A stretch of 50,240 nucleotides of DNA from Vibrio sp. 99-70-13A1 (GCF_013114625.1 NZ_VTXD01000037.1:1-50240), one strand, 5' to 3'; shown: positions 1-9,696, numbered from the stretch's first letter. Made by a program: numbers and translations. Notes: generated by a model from the letters alone, not told the origin.

Positions 1-90
1 GTTAATAAAAACATAGTAGTAAACAATATGGCAGTAAAAATATAGCAGCAGTAGCTATATCCAATCCTTTGTGAGTATTTCTAATTACGG

Positions 91-105
91 CGGAGCAGCG
101 CTCCG
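91..105 (+). promoter_or_regulatory. Hairpin just upstream of the moxR ribosome binding site
   Basis: CGGAGC (91-96) and GCTCCG (100-105) form a perfect 6-bp GC-rich stem with a 3-nt loop. It ends right before the weak Shine-Dalgarno-like ATAGG (106-110) of the gene starting at 117, so it may affect initiation or stabilise the 5' end of the operon transcript. The rest of 1-116 is AT-rich and holds no gene that I can see. Regulatory meaning is inference. Confidence 0.35.
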
Positions 106-116
106 ATAGGTCTTTT

Positions 117-1100
117 ATGTCTCAGAAATCCAATTCTTCAATTATTTCATTGTTTGAACATGTTAACCAACGAATTGTTGGACAGGAACATGTGACAAAA
201 GCGATGGTCATTGCGTTATTGACCGGTGGACACATTCTACTTGAAGGTCTACCGGGTACCGCAAAAACTCGAGCAGTTAAAATGCTTTCTGATGCATTAG
301 GCTTGGCATTTGGTCGTGTTCAATTTACTCCAGATTTATTGCCTTCCGATGTCACTGGCACGCAAATGTATCAGCAAGAAAGTGCTTCTTTGGTATTCCA
401 ACCGGGTCCTATTTTTAACTCCATCGTTTTAGCCGATGAAATTAACCGTGCTCCTGCGAAAGTTCAAGCTGCTTTGCTAGAAGCAATGGCTGAAAATACG
501 GTGACGGTTGGAGGCGAGTCTTTAGCACTTCCAGTTCCCTTTATGGTGATGGCAACGCAAAACCCTATTGAACAAGAAGGCACATACCCGTTACCTGAAG
601 CGCAAATGGACCGTTTTATTATGAAAATTGAAGTTGGTTACCCAAAACGGGAAGCTGAAATGGACATTATTCATTTAATGAGAAAAGAAGAGTTAGGCGA
701 AGATTTAGACCTTTGCAAAAGTGAAACGACATGTGCTTTTACACGAGAAGATCTGATTCAAACCAAGGAAGAAATTAAGCGAATTTATTGCTCGCCTCCT
801 ATCGATCAATACTTTGTTGATTTGGTTATTGCGACAAGGCAACCGGAGCAATATCAACACTCTAAATTGTCGGAATGGATAGACGTTGGGGTGAGCCCAA
901 GAGCGTCTATTGCATTAGACAAATGCAGTAGGGCTCATGCTTGGATTGAAGGGCGAGACCATGTTACACCTGATGATGTTCGAAGTGTTGTGACAGCTGT
1001 GCTTGGTCACCGTATCACTCCAAGCTTTGAAGCCCTTTCAGATTCCGTGACGACCAAACAAATTATTGATGAGCTACTTCTCACCGTTCCTTTGACTTAA
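117..1100 (+). CDS. MoxR-family AAA+ ATPase
   Basis: A 327-residue cytoplasmic AAA+ ATPase of the MoxR/RavA branch. The Walker A is GLPGTAKT (about residues 44-51), the Walker B is VLADEINRAP (about 105-114), and the family signature ATQNPIEQEGTYPLPEAQMD follows as the sensor-1 region (about 147-166). The C-terminal lid with SPRASIALDKCSRAHA is also typical. MoxR ATPases act as chaperones that help mature or insert metal ions into partner proteins with VWA domains. Here it leads an operon with DUF58, two VWA proteins and a BatD protein, the classical MoxR/Bat arrangement. The length is normal and the ATG at 117 is the only good start. The natural client is not shown by the sequence. Confidence 0.93.
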   Translation: MSQKSNSSIISLFEHVNQRIVGQEHVTKAMVIALLTGGHILLEGLPGTAKTRAVKMLSDALGLAFGRVQFTPDLLPSDVTGTQMYQQESASLVFQPGPIFNSIVLADEINRAPAKVQAALLEAMAENTVTVGGESLALPVPFMVMATQNPIEQEGTYPLPEAQMDRFIMKIEVGYPKREAEMDIIHLMRKEELGEDLDLCKSETTCAFTREDLIQTKEEIKRIYCSPPIDQYFVDLVIATRQPEQYQHSKLSEWIDVGVSPRASIALDKCSRAHAWIEGRDHVTPDDVRSVVTAVLGHRITPSFEALSDSVTTKQIIDELLLTVPLT

Positions 1101-1109
1101 AGACATCTT

Positions 1110-2105
1110 ATGAATATTTCACAAGACCCTAGAATTTCTGCTGAGTTGAGTACGCTAATGTCCATGAAAATGTCAGCGTCTAAACTCGTTCTTCCTCCTT
1201 CAAAAAAGGCGGGGAGTAAAATGTCAGGTCGTCATCAATCTAAGTATCGTGGTCGTGGGATCAACTTTGAGGAATTCCGTCATTATCAGATGGGTGATGA
1301 TGTGAGAAACCTTGACTGGAAAGTGACAATGAGAACCGGAGAGCCTCATATAAGAGTTTACAGTGAAGAAAAAGATAAACCGGTGATCTTAGTCGTTGAT
1401 CAACGAACCAGTATGTTTTTTTCTTCTGTTGATACAATGAAGTCTGTTGTTGCGGCTCATATCGGCGCCTGTTGCGCTTGGTCGGTAATTAAAAGTAATG
1501 ATCGAATTGGCGCGTTGTTGTTCAATGATTTTGAAGCTAAGTGGTACAAACCACAAAGAAACATTGCACATGTTTCACGAGTTTTAAAAACACTGACGTC
1601 AATGAACCAAAGCTTAGTCACAACTTCTTCTAAATTTCAGTCATTTAAACCAATGCTCTCCCAATCAATTTCGAAGAAGTCAAAGATAAACTCCCCTGAT
1701 AAGGCTGTGACTGAGCAACCATCTCTGAGTCTTGGATTAACGAAATTAATGAAGCTGAAATTAAAAGGCAGCTTGCTTATATTTATTAGTGACTTCTCTG
1801 GTATGAAGCCTGACGATGTTGAAAGGATTAAATGGTTAAAGCGTCATAATGATGTTTTAGGTATTGCTATTAATGACCCTATGGAAGTGAATTTGATGTT
1901 CAGTGACCCAATGCTGATCAGCGATGGAAACCATCAACTTCCTGTGAGCCAAAGTATGAACACCAAGCTTGGCGACTACAATAAATGGCTTGGGCAAGAA
2001 AAATCTGCTCGGCAAACCTTATTTGGCTCTGCGGGTTTCCCTCTTATTGAGCTTGATACTTCTGGTCATCACATTAATCATTTCCTTAATAAAGTAAGAG
2101 GGTGA
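1110..2105 (+). CDS. DUF58 domain protein of the MoxR/Bat operon
   Basis: A 331-residue cytoplasmic protein that starts 10 nt after the moxR stop. The DUF58 core is recognised by RGRGINFEEFRHYQMGDD (about residues 48-65), NLDWKVTMRTGEPHIRVYSE (about 67-86) and a following VWA-like strand, VILVVDQRTSMFFSS (about 91-105). A second VWA-like segment, GSLLIFISDFSGM, lies near residues 220-232. DUF58 proteins almost always accompany MoxR ATPases and are thought to be partners or clients. No signal peptide or membrane segment is visible. Residues 165-205 are rich in Ser and Lys and probably form a loop. The exact role in the complex is unknown. Confidence 0.9.
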   Translation: MNISQDPRISAELSTLMSMKMSASKLVLPPSKKAGSKMSGRHQSKYRGRGINFEEFRHYQMGDDVRNLDWKVTMRTGEPHIRVYSEEKDKPVILVVDQRTSMFFSSVDTMKSVVAAHIGACCAWSVIKSNDRIGALLFNDFEAKWYKPQRNIAHVSRVLKTLTSMNQSLVTTSSKFQSFKPMLSQSISKKSKINSPDKAVTEQPSLSLGLTKLMKLKLKGSLLIFISDFSGMKPDDVERIKWLKRHNDVLGIAINDPMEVNLMFSDPMLISDGNHQLPVSQSMNTKLGDYNKWLGQEKSARQTLFGSAGFPLIELDTSGHHINHFLNKVRG

Positions 2106-2109
2106 AGTG

Positions 2110-2631
2110 ATGCCATCCAATAATATTCTACTAAAAAACTTTGTTGATCCAGAACTCCCAATCAGCATCGCCTTTTATCCTCAAACTTTTGGTTGGAAAG
2201 TTCTGTTTGTCGTTATCGGCCTTGGTTTGGCAGGGCTTGGTATTCGATTTATTAAAAAATATAAAGAGGAACGTTATCGAAAAAAAGCATTATCTTTTGT
2301 GCAACAACGTGATGAATTATGGGCTCAAGCATGTTTTACAGGCGATGCTGCCACTGAATTACGCAGCCTAAACAATGTGCTGAAAAACACGGCATGTTAT
2401 GCATTCCCTAATCACAATATTGCCCACCTTACAGGTAAAGAATGGCTTCGTTTTTTATCTATAACTTCGCAAGACTCTCTTTTTGTTTCAGAGGTTCACG
2501 AACATTGGCAAAAGTCGATTTATCGACCTAATTCGGCTCGAGTATGGACGAGCACTGAGCTTACCCAAGTGAAAAGTGACACGATTGAATGGATCAAGTG
2601 CCACAAGCGAGATGCTGCTTATGGAGTTTGA
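2110..2631 (+). CDS. DUF4381-type single-pass membrane protein of the Bat operon
   Basis: A protein of about 173 residues. One hydrophobic segment, VLFVVIGLGLAGLGIRFI (about residues 30-47), is followed by basic residues and a cytoplasmic region with TGKEWLRFL near the C-terminus, the usual pattern of the small DUF4381 protein between DUF58 and the VWA genes. The ATG at 2110 is preferred because AGAGGG (2097-2102) lies 7 nt upstream; an in-frame GTG at 2107 is too close to it. The end overlaps the start of the next gene, so the two are probably translationally coupled. The family assignment rests on context and topology more than on motifs. Confidence 0.82.
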   Translation: MPSNNILLKNFVDPELPISIAFYPQTFGWKVLFVVIGLGLAGLGIRFIKKYKEERYRKKALSFVQQRDELWAQACFTGDAATELRSLNNVLKNTACYAFPNHNIAHLTGKEWLRFLSITSQDSLFVSEVHEHWQKSIYRPNSARVWTSTELTQVKSDTIEWIKCHKRDAAYGV

Positions 2632-3691
2632 ATATTCGTGGGTATTTGCTTTATTGCCGATTCCTCTTTTTATCTACCTCCTTGCACCTCAATATCAGAC
2701 TCAAAGAGTCGCCATTCGTGTTCCATTTTTTACGCGATTGGTCGAAGACCTGCAGCTAAATGTGAATAACGGAAGTTCAGATATAAAACCTGGGCGCTGG
2801 CAACGATTTTCATTGGTCTTCGGTTGGATACTGTTAGTTATTTCAGCAGCAAAACCAGTATGGCTAGGTGACGAAGAAACTAGAGATTTAGACGGACGAG
2901 ACTTGATGGTACTGGTTGATTTGTCGGGTTCTATGTCGACCACCGATTTCTATAGTGTGAATGGTGTTGAAGAATCAAGGTTACAAGCTGCGAAGCAAGT
3001 TTTGAGTGAGTTCAGTGAACAGCGTAAGGGAGATCGGCTAGGGTTAATTGTTTTTGGTGATTTTGCGTACATGCAATCGCCATTTACAGCTGACCATAAA
3101 GCTTGGTTGTCTTTATTGAAAGAAAGCCAAGTTGCAATGGCTGGACCAAGTACTCACCTAGGGGACGCAATAGGTCTGGGGATTAAAACTTACCTTTCAG
3201 AGGAAGCTATTGATTATAGCGAGGGTAATAAAGACAAAAATAAAGGTAAGAGTAGAGATGGCAAAGATACTAGGGAAAATGACAAGCAAAGAGTGATGAT
3301 TGTCCTCACCGATGGAAATGATACCAACAGCCTTGTTCCTCCTATAGACGCGGCTAAAGTTGCTGCGGCAAACAACATTAGGATTCATACCATAGCGATG
3401 GGTAACCCTAATACTGCAGGAGAACAAGCTTTGGAAGTTGAAACGCTAAACAGTATTGCCAGCATCACTGGTGGCCAGTCATTTTTAGCGATGTCATACC
3501 AAGAGCTTCAATTGGTTTATCAAATGATTGCAGACTTAGAGCCTACGGTTTACAAGAGTTTTACCTTTCAACCCAAAGTTAGCCTACATTTTGTGCCAGT
3601 AATCTTGCTTGTATTGCACCATCTTTTGTTCATGGCTGTGAGCTTATTTAGAACGAGACAGTGTCCCAATATAGGGGAGGAAATCAAATGA
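2621..3691 (+). CDS. VWA-domain membrane protein, BatA-like
   Basis: About 356 residues from the ATG at 2621, chosen because MEFEYSWVFALLPIP matches the usual N-terminus of BatA proteins; ATG 2612 in the same frame is an alternative. Membrane segments lie at about residues 5-20, 60-76 and near the C-terminus (LHFVPVILLVLHHLLFM). The VWA domain has an intact MIDAS beginning, LVDLSGSMS (about 96-104), and VLTDGNDTNS at about 228-237. A charged Lys/Asp/Glu/Gly-rich insertion (about 200-220) is unusual and probably a surface loop. BatA proteins are thought to form a membrane complex with BatB and BatD that is linked to stress or oxygen tolerance in some bacteria. It overlaps both neighbouring genes. 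Confidence 0.88.
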   Translation: MEFEYSWVFALLPIPLFIYLLAPQYQTQRVAIRVPFFTRLVEDLQLNVNNGSSDIKPGRWQRFSLVFGWILLVISAAKPVWLGDEETRDLDGRDLMVLVDLSGSMSTTDFYSVNGVEESRLQAAKQVLSEFSEQRKGDRLGLIVFGDFAYMQSPFTADHKAWLSLLKESQVAMAGPSTHLGDAIGLGIKTYLSEEAIDYSEGNKDKNKGKSRDGKDTRENDKQRVMIVLTDGNDTNSLVPPIDAAKVAAANNIRIHTIAMGNPNTAGEQALEVETLNSIASITGGQSFLAMSYQELQLVYQMIADLEPTVYKSFTFQPKVSLHFVPVILLVLHHLLFMAVSLFRTRQCPNIGEEIK

Positions 3692-5295
3692 CTGTACCTA
3701 TATTTCTTTCTGAGTTTCATTTTCTTCGAGTTGAGTGGCTTTTATTAATTGTGCCTTTTATTGGGCTTTTGCTGATCCATTCGAAGCGTGAAGCTAGTGA
3801 ACAACAGTGGTTAAAGGTGCTGCCGACACATCTAGCGAAAGCGATGCGGGTAGAGCAACCTTCTTGGGGAAAGCAGTTACCCAAAAAACTACTTTTTGTG
3901 ATTGGTCTTGCTGCCATTTTCGTTGCTGCAGGTCCAAGTTGGTATCGCCAATCTTCGTTATTTGGAGAAGACAACTCTCAATTGATCGTGGTGCTGGATG
4001 TGTCTGATACGATGAATCAAACAGACGTTGCACCAAGCCGATTGATCATGGCAAAACAAAAAATCTTGGAGACGATAGAAGCAAGAAACTCTGGAGAAAC
4101 AGCGTTAATCGTATATTCAGGGAGTGCACATGTCGCGATGCCTTTTACACAAGATATAGCAATTTTCAAACCGCTATTAGAGTCAATTAAGCCAGAGATA
4201 ATGCCAAGGCAAGGTAAGTTTGCGGAATATACCGTGCCAGTGATTGAGAGACTATTAAGTTTAAGCGACTCAGCAACCGTTATGCTAGTGACAGATGCTT
4301 TAAATCAACAATCAATTACTTCTTACACTCAATATTTTAAGCACCGACCTCATCGATTATTAACTTATGGAATCGGTCACCCTGATCGTCCTTCTAATTT
4401 CCCTCTACAAAGTGGAAAGTTGGAGAGCTTAAGTGAGTCGGTAAATGGTGATTATGTCCAGTTTTCACCAACTAATAATGATGTCGGTAGGCTTGAACGC
4501 ATTATTACCCAAAATGCTAAAATGAATATGGTGTCGTCTGAGCCTTGGTTTGATTCTGGGTATTCACTTGTGTGGTTCATCTTAGTTGTTTATCTAATGT
4601 GGTTCCGCAAAGGGTGGCTCGTTCATTGGGGAATTATTTTATGTTTAAGTAGCTTTTCATTCTATTCACCAAATGTCACCGCAAGTGAGTGGTCTTTTGT
4701 CGATCTGTGGTTAACCAAAGATCAGCAGGGTCAGTATTATTATCAACAAGGTGAATACACGCTTTCCGCCGAGTTATTTGATAATGACCAATGGAAAGCG
4801 ACAGCCTATTTTCAAGCTGGTGAATACGAAATTGCTCAACAGTACTTCATGAGAAATGATGATCTTCACTCTCAGTTGGGTGTCGCGGCGTCATTGACTC
4901 ATCAAAAAGAGTATTTAGCGGCTAAGCGTTTTTATATCTCGTTGCTAGAGGTATACCCCAACAGTATTGCAGCCAAAACTAACCTAATAATTGTGGAAAA
5001 AATCATTAAGGACATCGAACAATTCACCAAGAGCCAAGCCAATAATAATGAGCAGCAAAGTAGTCGAGATTTAGGGGATAAACCTCAAACGTCAGAAGGG
5101 CTTCAGCAAGAAGTAGAATCAAAGCTGCTAATCAAAGAAGTACTTACTGCTGAGCAAATATTATCAAACGCTTCAGAAAATGATAAATGGATGAGAGCGG
5201 TGCAAAGTGATCTCTCTGATTTTTTAACTTCCAAGTTTTACATTCAATTCGAGGCGGGCATAGGGATAAGTAAGGAGTTTGAAAGTGAGCACTAA
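3688..5295 (+). CDS. VWA plus TPR membrane protein (BatB-like with BatC-like tail)
   Basis: About 535 residues. The start is the ATG at 3688, which overlaps the previous stop in an ATGA arrangement and follows GGGGAGG (3673-3681 region). Two N-terminal membrane segments flank a short loop. The VWA domain begins with VVLDVSDTMNQTD, a DxSxT-type MIDAS, and has VMLVTDALNQ downstream. Two more hydrophobic stretches (about residues 288-302 and 309-323) precede a region with TPR-like helices (QGQYYYQQGEYTLSAELF, then AAKRFYISLLEVYPNSIAAK). The protein therefore joins the BatB and BatC functions that are separate genes in other bacteria. The last 100 residues are acidic and Gln-rich. Function within the Bat complex is inferred from family and operon. 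Confidence 0.85.
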   Translation: MTVPIFLSEFHFLRVEWLLLIVPFIGLLLIHSKREASEQQWLKVLPTHLAKAMRVEQPSWGKQLPKKLLFVIGLAAIFVAAGPSWYRQSSLFGEDNSQLIVVLDVSDTMNQTDVAPSRLIMAKQKILETIEARNSGETALIVYSGSAHVAMPFTQDIAIFKPLLESIKPEIMPRQGKFAEYTVPVIERLLSLSDSATVMLVTDALNQQSITSYTQYFKHRPHRLLTYGIGHPDRPSNFPLQSGKLESLSESVNGDYVQFSPTNNDVGRLERIITQNAKMNMVSSEPWFDSGYSLVWFILVVYLMWFRKGWLVHWGIILCLSSFSFYSPNVTASEWSFVDLWLTKDQQGQYYYQQGEYTLSAELFDNDQWKATAYFQAGEYEIAQQYFMRNDDLHSQLGVAASLTHQKEYLAAKRFYISLLEVYPNSIAAKTNLIIVEKIIKDIEQFTKSQANNNEQQSSRDLGDKPQTSEGLQQEVESKLLIKEVLTAEQILSNASENDKWMRAVQSDLSDFLTSKFYIQFEAGIGISKEFESEH

Positions 5296-6601
5296 CTTTA
5301 CATGCAGAACACTATTATCATCCTGTCTGCTTTTGCTGTTATTAGTGACGAGCAATAGCTTCAGCATGGAAATTAGCGACTTATCTCATCGAGGAAGTCT
5401 TCAGGTTAATGCGTGGGTGGATGATGCTCACGGTGGAAATAGTACACATAGCAATAACTACAGTCGCGCTTTTTCTGTTCATGAACAAGTGATAGTTAAT
5501 ATTGAAATACTGTCTGACACTTGGTTCACCAAAGGAACTCACATACATCGATTTGAAGTTGATAATGCAGTGGTTCTTTCTAACCAACTTCATTCTATAA
5601 ACTCAACTAAACGTATAAATGGGAAGACTTATTCCCAGCAAATATGGGAGGTTGTTGTTTATCCATTACAAAGCGGCGAGTTTTTAATTCCAAGTATCAC
5701 CATTGAGCTAGAAATCAAAAACATCAGCGGGAGTAGCGGTAAAAATGCCCATGAAAATAAAAACAATAAGGAAAAAAATAGCAATGTAAGTGGCTTTATT
5801 CAGACTGAGCCCATTCGATTTAGTGCGAATAAGCAGAGCGCTTTTATGTTTGAACCGCACCTTTGGTTGACTGCTGATAATGTGGATGTTTCACAACAAA
5901 TAACGGTGGTCAGTAGCAGTGAAGATAGAGAACAATTACACATTAATGTTGGTGACTCGATAACAAGAACCATCACTTTAACCGCGAGTAACACAAACTC
6001 GATGCTTTTACCGGAACTAGTGAATTGCGATGATTTTCCTTATACAACTGATTATGTGAAGTGCTTCGTTCAATCTTCTCAAATTAATGAGACGCGTATT
6101 CGTGGGGTGAATAAAACTACAAAAGTAGAAGCGATAACCTACGTTGTAAAAGAAGCCGGAGAGTTTACCTTGCCAGAAGTCGTTCTCTTTGTTTGGGAGC
6201 CTGAAAATCAGGAGATAAAAAGCCTAAAATTGGATTCAGCTAACTACAGAATAAAGTACACGTTAGGATCATGGGTTAAGGCTTATCTTCATGAGTTGTT
6301 GGTGGCTGTTGCCTGTGTTTTGCTTATTCTCATCATGATGAAGAAATTGGTTGTTTATTATTCTTCGCGTAAATCGCCATTATTATTCAGGTTTTTACTG
6401 TCGTTGGTGAAAAAAGAGGTGGTTGACTCTGAGAATATTGTTTATGAAAGGTTTCTGACCAAATACGGTCAATACAGATTGTTTACACAAGGTAAAGAGC
6501 TAGACGATACGTCAATACATAGACGTTATAAGAAGCTATCAAAAGTAACTTTATTTAATAGTCGATATTTAATAAATCTTTGGTGTCGGATCACCCGATG
6601 A
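5285..6601 (+). CDS. BatD-like exported membrane protein
   Basis: About 438 residues. The GTG at 5285 is favoured: AGGAG (5273-5277) lies 7 nt upstream, and the start overlaps the previous gene's stop. A signal peptide (LLSSCLLLLLLVTSNSFS) is followed by Ig-like beta-rich periplasmic repeats (for example VHEQVIVNIEILSDTWFTKG and VGDSITRTITLTASNTNS), which is the BatD layout, and by a late membrane segment, LLVAVACVLLILIMMK, with a short cytoplasmic tail. BatD-type proteins usually close MoxR/Bat operons and are thought to give the VWA proteins a periplasmic partner. It is somewhat shorter than many BatD proteins. No clear terminator follows. Confidence 0.84.
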   Translation: MSTNFTCRTLLSSCLLLLLLVTSNSFSMEISDLSHRGSLQVNAWVDDAHGGNSTHSNNYSRAFSVHEQVIVNIEILSDTWFTKGTHIHRFEVDNAVVLSNQLHSINSTKRINGKTYSQQIWEVVVYPLQSGEFLIPSITIELEIKNISGSSGKNAHENKNNKEKNSNVSGFIQTEPIRFSANKQSAFMFEPHLWLTADNVDVSQQITVVSSSEDREQLHINVGDSITRTITLTASNTNSMLLPELVNCDDFPYTTDYVKCFVQSSQINETRIRGVNKTTKVEAITYVVKEAGEFTLPEVVLFVWEPENQEIKSLKLDSANYRIKYTLGSWVKAYLHELLVAVACVLLILIMMKKLVVYYSSRKSPLLFRFLLSLVKKEVVDSENIVYERFLTKYGQYRLFTQGKELDDTSIHRRYKKLSKVTLFNSRYLINLWCRITR

Positions 6602-6839
6602 AAATGAACATAGCAGCTTACTGACAGGGTAATTAGTCAGCATTTATTTACCGTAAAAATACTGATTACCTCGCTATAACGGTCATAGATAATTAGCTTA
6701 GGTTTAAGTCGAATCCTAAGTAATGCTCTAATTTTCTCAGTTGCAGAATATTGAGTGCATGACTCTACTGTTCATATCGAGACTGCAAGGAAGATCAATT
6801 TCGAAATGGGCTAAATCCGTTTACACAGAGAATTAGAAA

Positions 6840-8691
6840 TTGAAATTTAGTCAAAAAATATTGCTTGCATCGTCATTACTGCTGCTTTCTTCCATCGCTT
6901 TACTTACCGCCATGCAAGCTTACACGGTACGAAAAGAGCTAGAAGTCATAGAGCATACAAGTCTAAACCAAATGGTAAAAGAAATGACAAATGTCATTGC
7001 TCTAGAACTGCAAAGTAAAAAAAACTTAGCTCGCTTCACTACTGAAACTGTTCAGTATTACGGTGATACGCTTCAAGAGGTCCAGAATGTTATTGAAACC
7101 TCTATCTTAAAAGAGAACTTTATTGCCGTAGGTTTTGGTGAAGAAAGAAGTGGGTCGTTTGTCGAGAATGATGATAACTGGCAGGCTGGCTCTGATTACG
7201 ATCCGAGAACTCGTCCTTGGTATCAACAAAGTGCATCAAAACAGCAATTGATCGTTACAGAGCCGTATATCGATGTTTCTACAAGGACAACTGTCATCTC
7301 AATCGGTACCCCAGTATTTCAAAATAAACAATTTGTTGGATCAATGTTTTTTGATGTCGATCTGAGTGGTTTGTCTGATTTGGTCGGTGAGGTACACCTG
7401 TTTAACGCGAGTGATTTTTTCATTATGACAGATAAAGGGATCACTATTGCTCACCCTGATACATCAAAAAATGGAGAAGAGGTAACGAGCTATATACCGG
7501 ATATTAACCTTCATTTGAAAGATCAAAAAATAGAATTAAACGAAAGATTATACCAAATTCGTATAGCCGAAATTCCGGGGCAAAATTGGTTAATTGGGGC
7601 GATTGTTGATGAAGAAAAAGCGTATCAGAGTGTCTACAAAATGCGTAATACCTCTCTACTTTATGGTTTGGTAGCAGCATTAGTCAGTGTGGTTATCTTA
7701 AGTCTGTTGATCAAATACTTGATTAGACCAATTCATATTTTAAATGATGCCATCGAAAATGTTGCCTCTGGTGAGGGAGATTTAACAAAACGACTTGATA
7801 CAAATACAGACCGTGAATTCGTAACATTAGCAGAGGGTTTCAACGCATTTTCAGACAAAATTCAAACCCAGATTATCGAATCTAAACAGTTAGGCCAGGA
7901 GATATTGGAAGTAACAGAAGTCACGGTGGCGGGATCTAAAAAGTCAGTTGGAACGATGAACCAGCAACTTCAGGAACTTGAGCAGTTAGCTTCGGCGATG
8001 AATGAGATGTCCGTTACTGCATCTGAAGTGGCCAATAATGCCCAAGGTGCTGCGTCAGCAGCCAAAGACGCAGGAGATGCAACGGAGAGAGGTTCAAATG
8101 CAATGAGTGAAACTGGAACCTCGATTGATTTTCTTGCTTCACAGATTGAGCAAGCTTTGATAGAAATGCAAAACCTAGAAGCTGCGACAGCAAACATTGA
8201 AACCGTACTAAATGTTATCAACGATATTGGCATTAAATGCAGCGATAGAAGCAGCGAGAGCTGGTGATTCTGGTCGTGGTTTTGCTGTAGTAGCCGATGA
8301 AGTTAGGACGTTAGCCCAGCGTACGCAGGATTCTACTTCTGAAATCGGAAGTTTGATTGAGCACTTACAAAGTGGAGCGCGAACGGTTTCTAGTGCTATG
8401 GACCAAAGTAAGCAATCAACGACAGATGCCGTAAGCAAAGCGAAGTTAGCAGAGTTGGTACTTGAAGAAATTAAACAAGAAATAGATAGAATTACCGAAG
8501 TCAGTATTCAAATAGCTTCTGCGGCTGAAGAACAGAGTTTAGTGTCCGAAGAAATCAATGGGAATACGCTTCGAATTAAAGAGTTGTCTACTGATGCTAC
8601 AAATATTGCGGAAAATGCGAGTAAGTCACTCGATAACCAACAAAGTAAAATATTGGAGCAGGACCATGTACTAAACCGCTTTATTGTCTGA
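6840..8691 (+). pseudogene. Methyl-accepting chemotaxis protein, frameshifted by a deletion in the signalling tip
   Basis: The first frame (6840-8267, TTG start) encodes an N-terminal membrane anchor, a dCache-type periplasmic sensor with DPRTRPWYQQ, a second membrane segment (about residues 275-297), HAMP and the first half of the signalling domain. The frame breaks after ETVLNVINDI; the rest (ALNAAIEAARAGDSGRGFAV to the stop at 8691) continues in another frame. Comparison with the other two receptors in this window, which read GIAEQTNLLALNAAIEAA and GISEQTNLLALNAAIEAA, shows that exactly the codons for the AEQTNLL segment are missing: GATATT is followed directly by GGCATTAAAT. About 20 nt are gone, which shifts the frame and removes the CheA/CheW-contacting tip. 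The product cannot signal normally. An assembly or sequencing error is the alternative. Confidence 0.85.
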
Positions 8692-8707
8692 CACCTTTGA
8701 CTTATTC

Positions 8708-8744
8708 AGCGTTACATTTTATTACACTATTAAAGTGTAACGCT
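8708..8744 (+). terminator. Hairpin after the broken chemoreceptor gene
   Basis: AGCGTTACA (8708-8716) pairs perfectly with TGTAACGCT (8736-8744), followed by CGTTTC. A second left arm, TTACACT (8722-8728), can pair with AGTGTAA in the same right arm, so two alternative folds share one strand. The T-tract is poor, so intrinsic termination is uncertain. Confidence 0.45.
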
Positions 8745-8917
8745 CGTTTCATTGGAGCAGAAAGCGATGGTGAGTGAGGTAACTTGCCATGAATCGAGTT
8801 AGGGCAATACATCCGTGAATCCCAAAGTGTTATATGCAAACAACTATGTAAAACTAGGTGTACATTATTGATGCAAATTAATTGTCATACGGTAAAATAA
8901 TGACGAGCATCACACTG

Positions 8918-8945
8918 TTGAATGAATCAGTATGGCATATATAAT
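8918..8945 (+). promoter_or_regulatory. Sigma-70-type promoter for the two-component operon
   Basis: TTGAAT (8918-8923) and a perfect TATAAT (8940-8945) are separated by 16 bp. The predicted start, near 8952, lies about 25 nt before the response-regulator ATG at 8977. The rest of 8745-8917 shows no gene. Confidence 0.6.
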
Positions 8946-8976
8946 ACGCCCGCATTTATAAATACGGATGATATTG

Positions 8977-9696
8977 ATGTCTAAAGCTAAAGTACTCATT
9001 GTAGAAGACGATCTAGAAATAGCCCGCTTAACTACTCTTTATTTAGAAGCCGAGGGTTACGTTGTGAGCGCTGTTCATGATGGTAACCTCGCACTAGACA
9101 AGATACGCAGTTTTGAACCAGATCTCGTATTACTTGATTTGATGTTACCAGGTATGAGTGGTACTCAAATATGTCGCCAAGCGCGAGAGTTTTATCACGG
9201 TATCATTTTAGTTTTGACGGCATCTGAAGATGAAGTCAGTGAAGTCAGCCTATTTAAGTTTGGTGCTGATGATTATGTGACTAAGCCTATTCGAGGTCAT
9301 GCCTTATTAGCTAGAATTGAGGCTTTGCTGCGTCGTGCTTCTTTAGCCGCTAACAATTCGCCTTCTTCCACTAGCCATTCTATTGAAAGCCAAGAAAATG
9401 TTCCTAACCCAAATGGAATTTTCATCGATGTTGGTGATCAGTCTGCATATTTAAATGGTCAAAATCTAAAACTCACATCTGCTGAATTCGATATTCTAAA
9501 TTTGTTAGTCACAAACATGAGTGAAGTTGTTACGAGAGATCAGTGTTGTCAGCTTTTCCGTGGTATCGACTATTCATTCAATGACCGTTCAATCGATATG
9601 CGGGTGTCTGGTTTACGCAAAAAGCTTCGTATTCATGCTAACGAAAAACAGTGGATAAGAACCGTTAGAAACAAGGGGTACATGCTTGTTGCTTAA
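8977..9696 (+). CDS. OmpR-family response regulator
   Basis: About 239 residues: an N-terminal receiver domain (VLIVEDDLEIA with the acidic pair, phospho-Asp in LVLLDLMLPG, Lys in DDYVTKP) and a C-terminal winged-helix domain (LTSAEFDILNLLV ... DMRVSGLRKKL ... RTVRNKGYMLVA). It would activate or repress genes when phosphorylated by the kinase encoded directly downstream. The ATG at 8977 gives the usual MSKAKVLIVEDD start with CGGA 8 nt upstream; an ATG at 8968 in frame is possible. Overall it looks RstA-like, but I do not assign a symbol. The linker (about residues 120-145) is Ser/Asn-rich. The kinase gene overlaps its 3' end. Confidence 0.92.
   Translation: MSKAKVLIVEDDLEIARLTTLYLEAEGYVVSAVHDGNLALDKIRSFEPDLVLLDLMLPGMSGTQICRQAREFYHGIILVLTASEDEVSEVSLFKFGADDYVTKPIRGHALLARIEALLRRASLAANNSPSSTSHSIESQENVPNPNGIFIDVGDQSAYLNGQNLKLTSAEFDILNLLVTNMSEVVTRDQCCQLFRGIDYSFNDRSIDMRVSGLRKKLRIHANEKQWIRTVRNKGYMLVA

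Noticed and set aside
5800..5994. Minus-strand ORF inside batD
   Set aside because: It lies wholly within the BatD-like gene and has no supporting signal.
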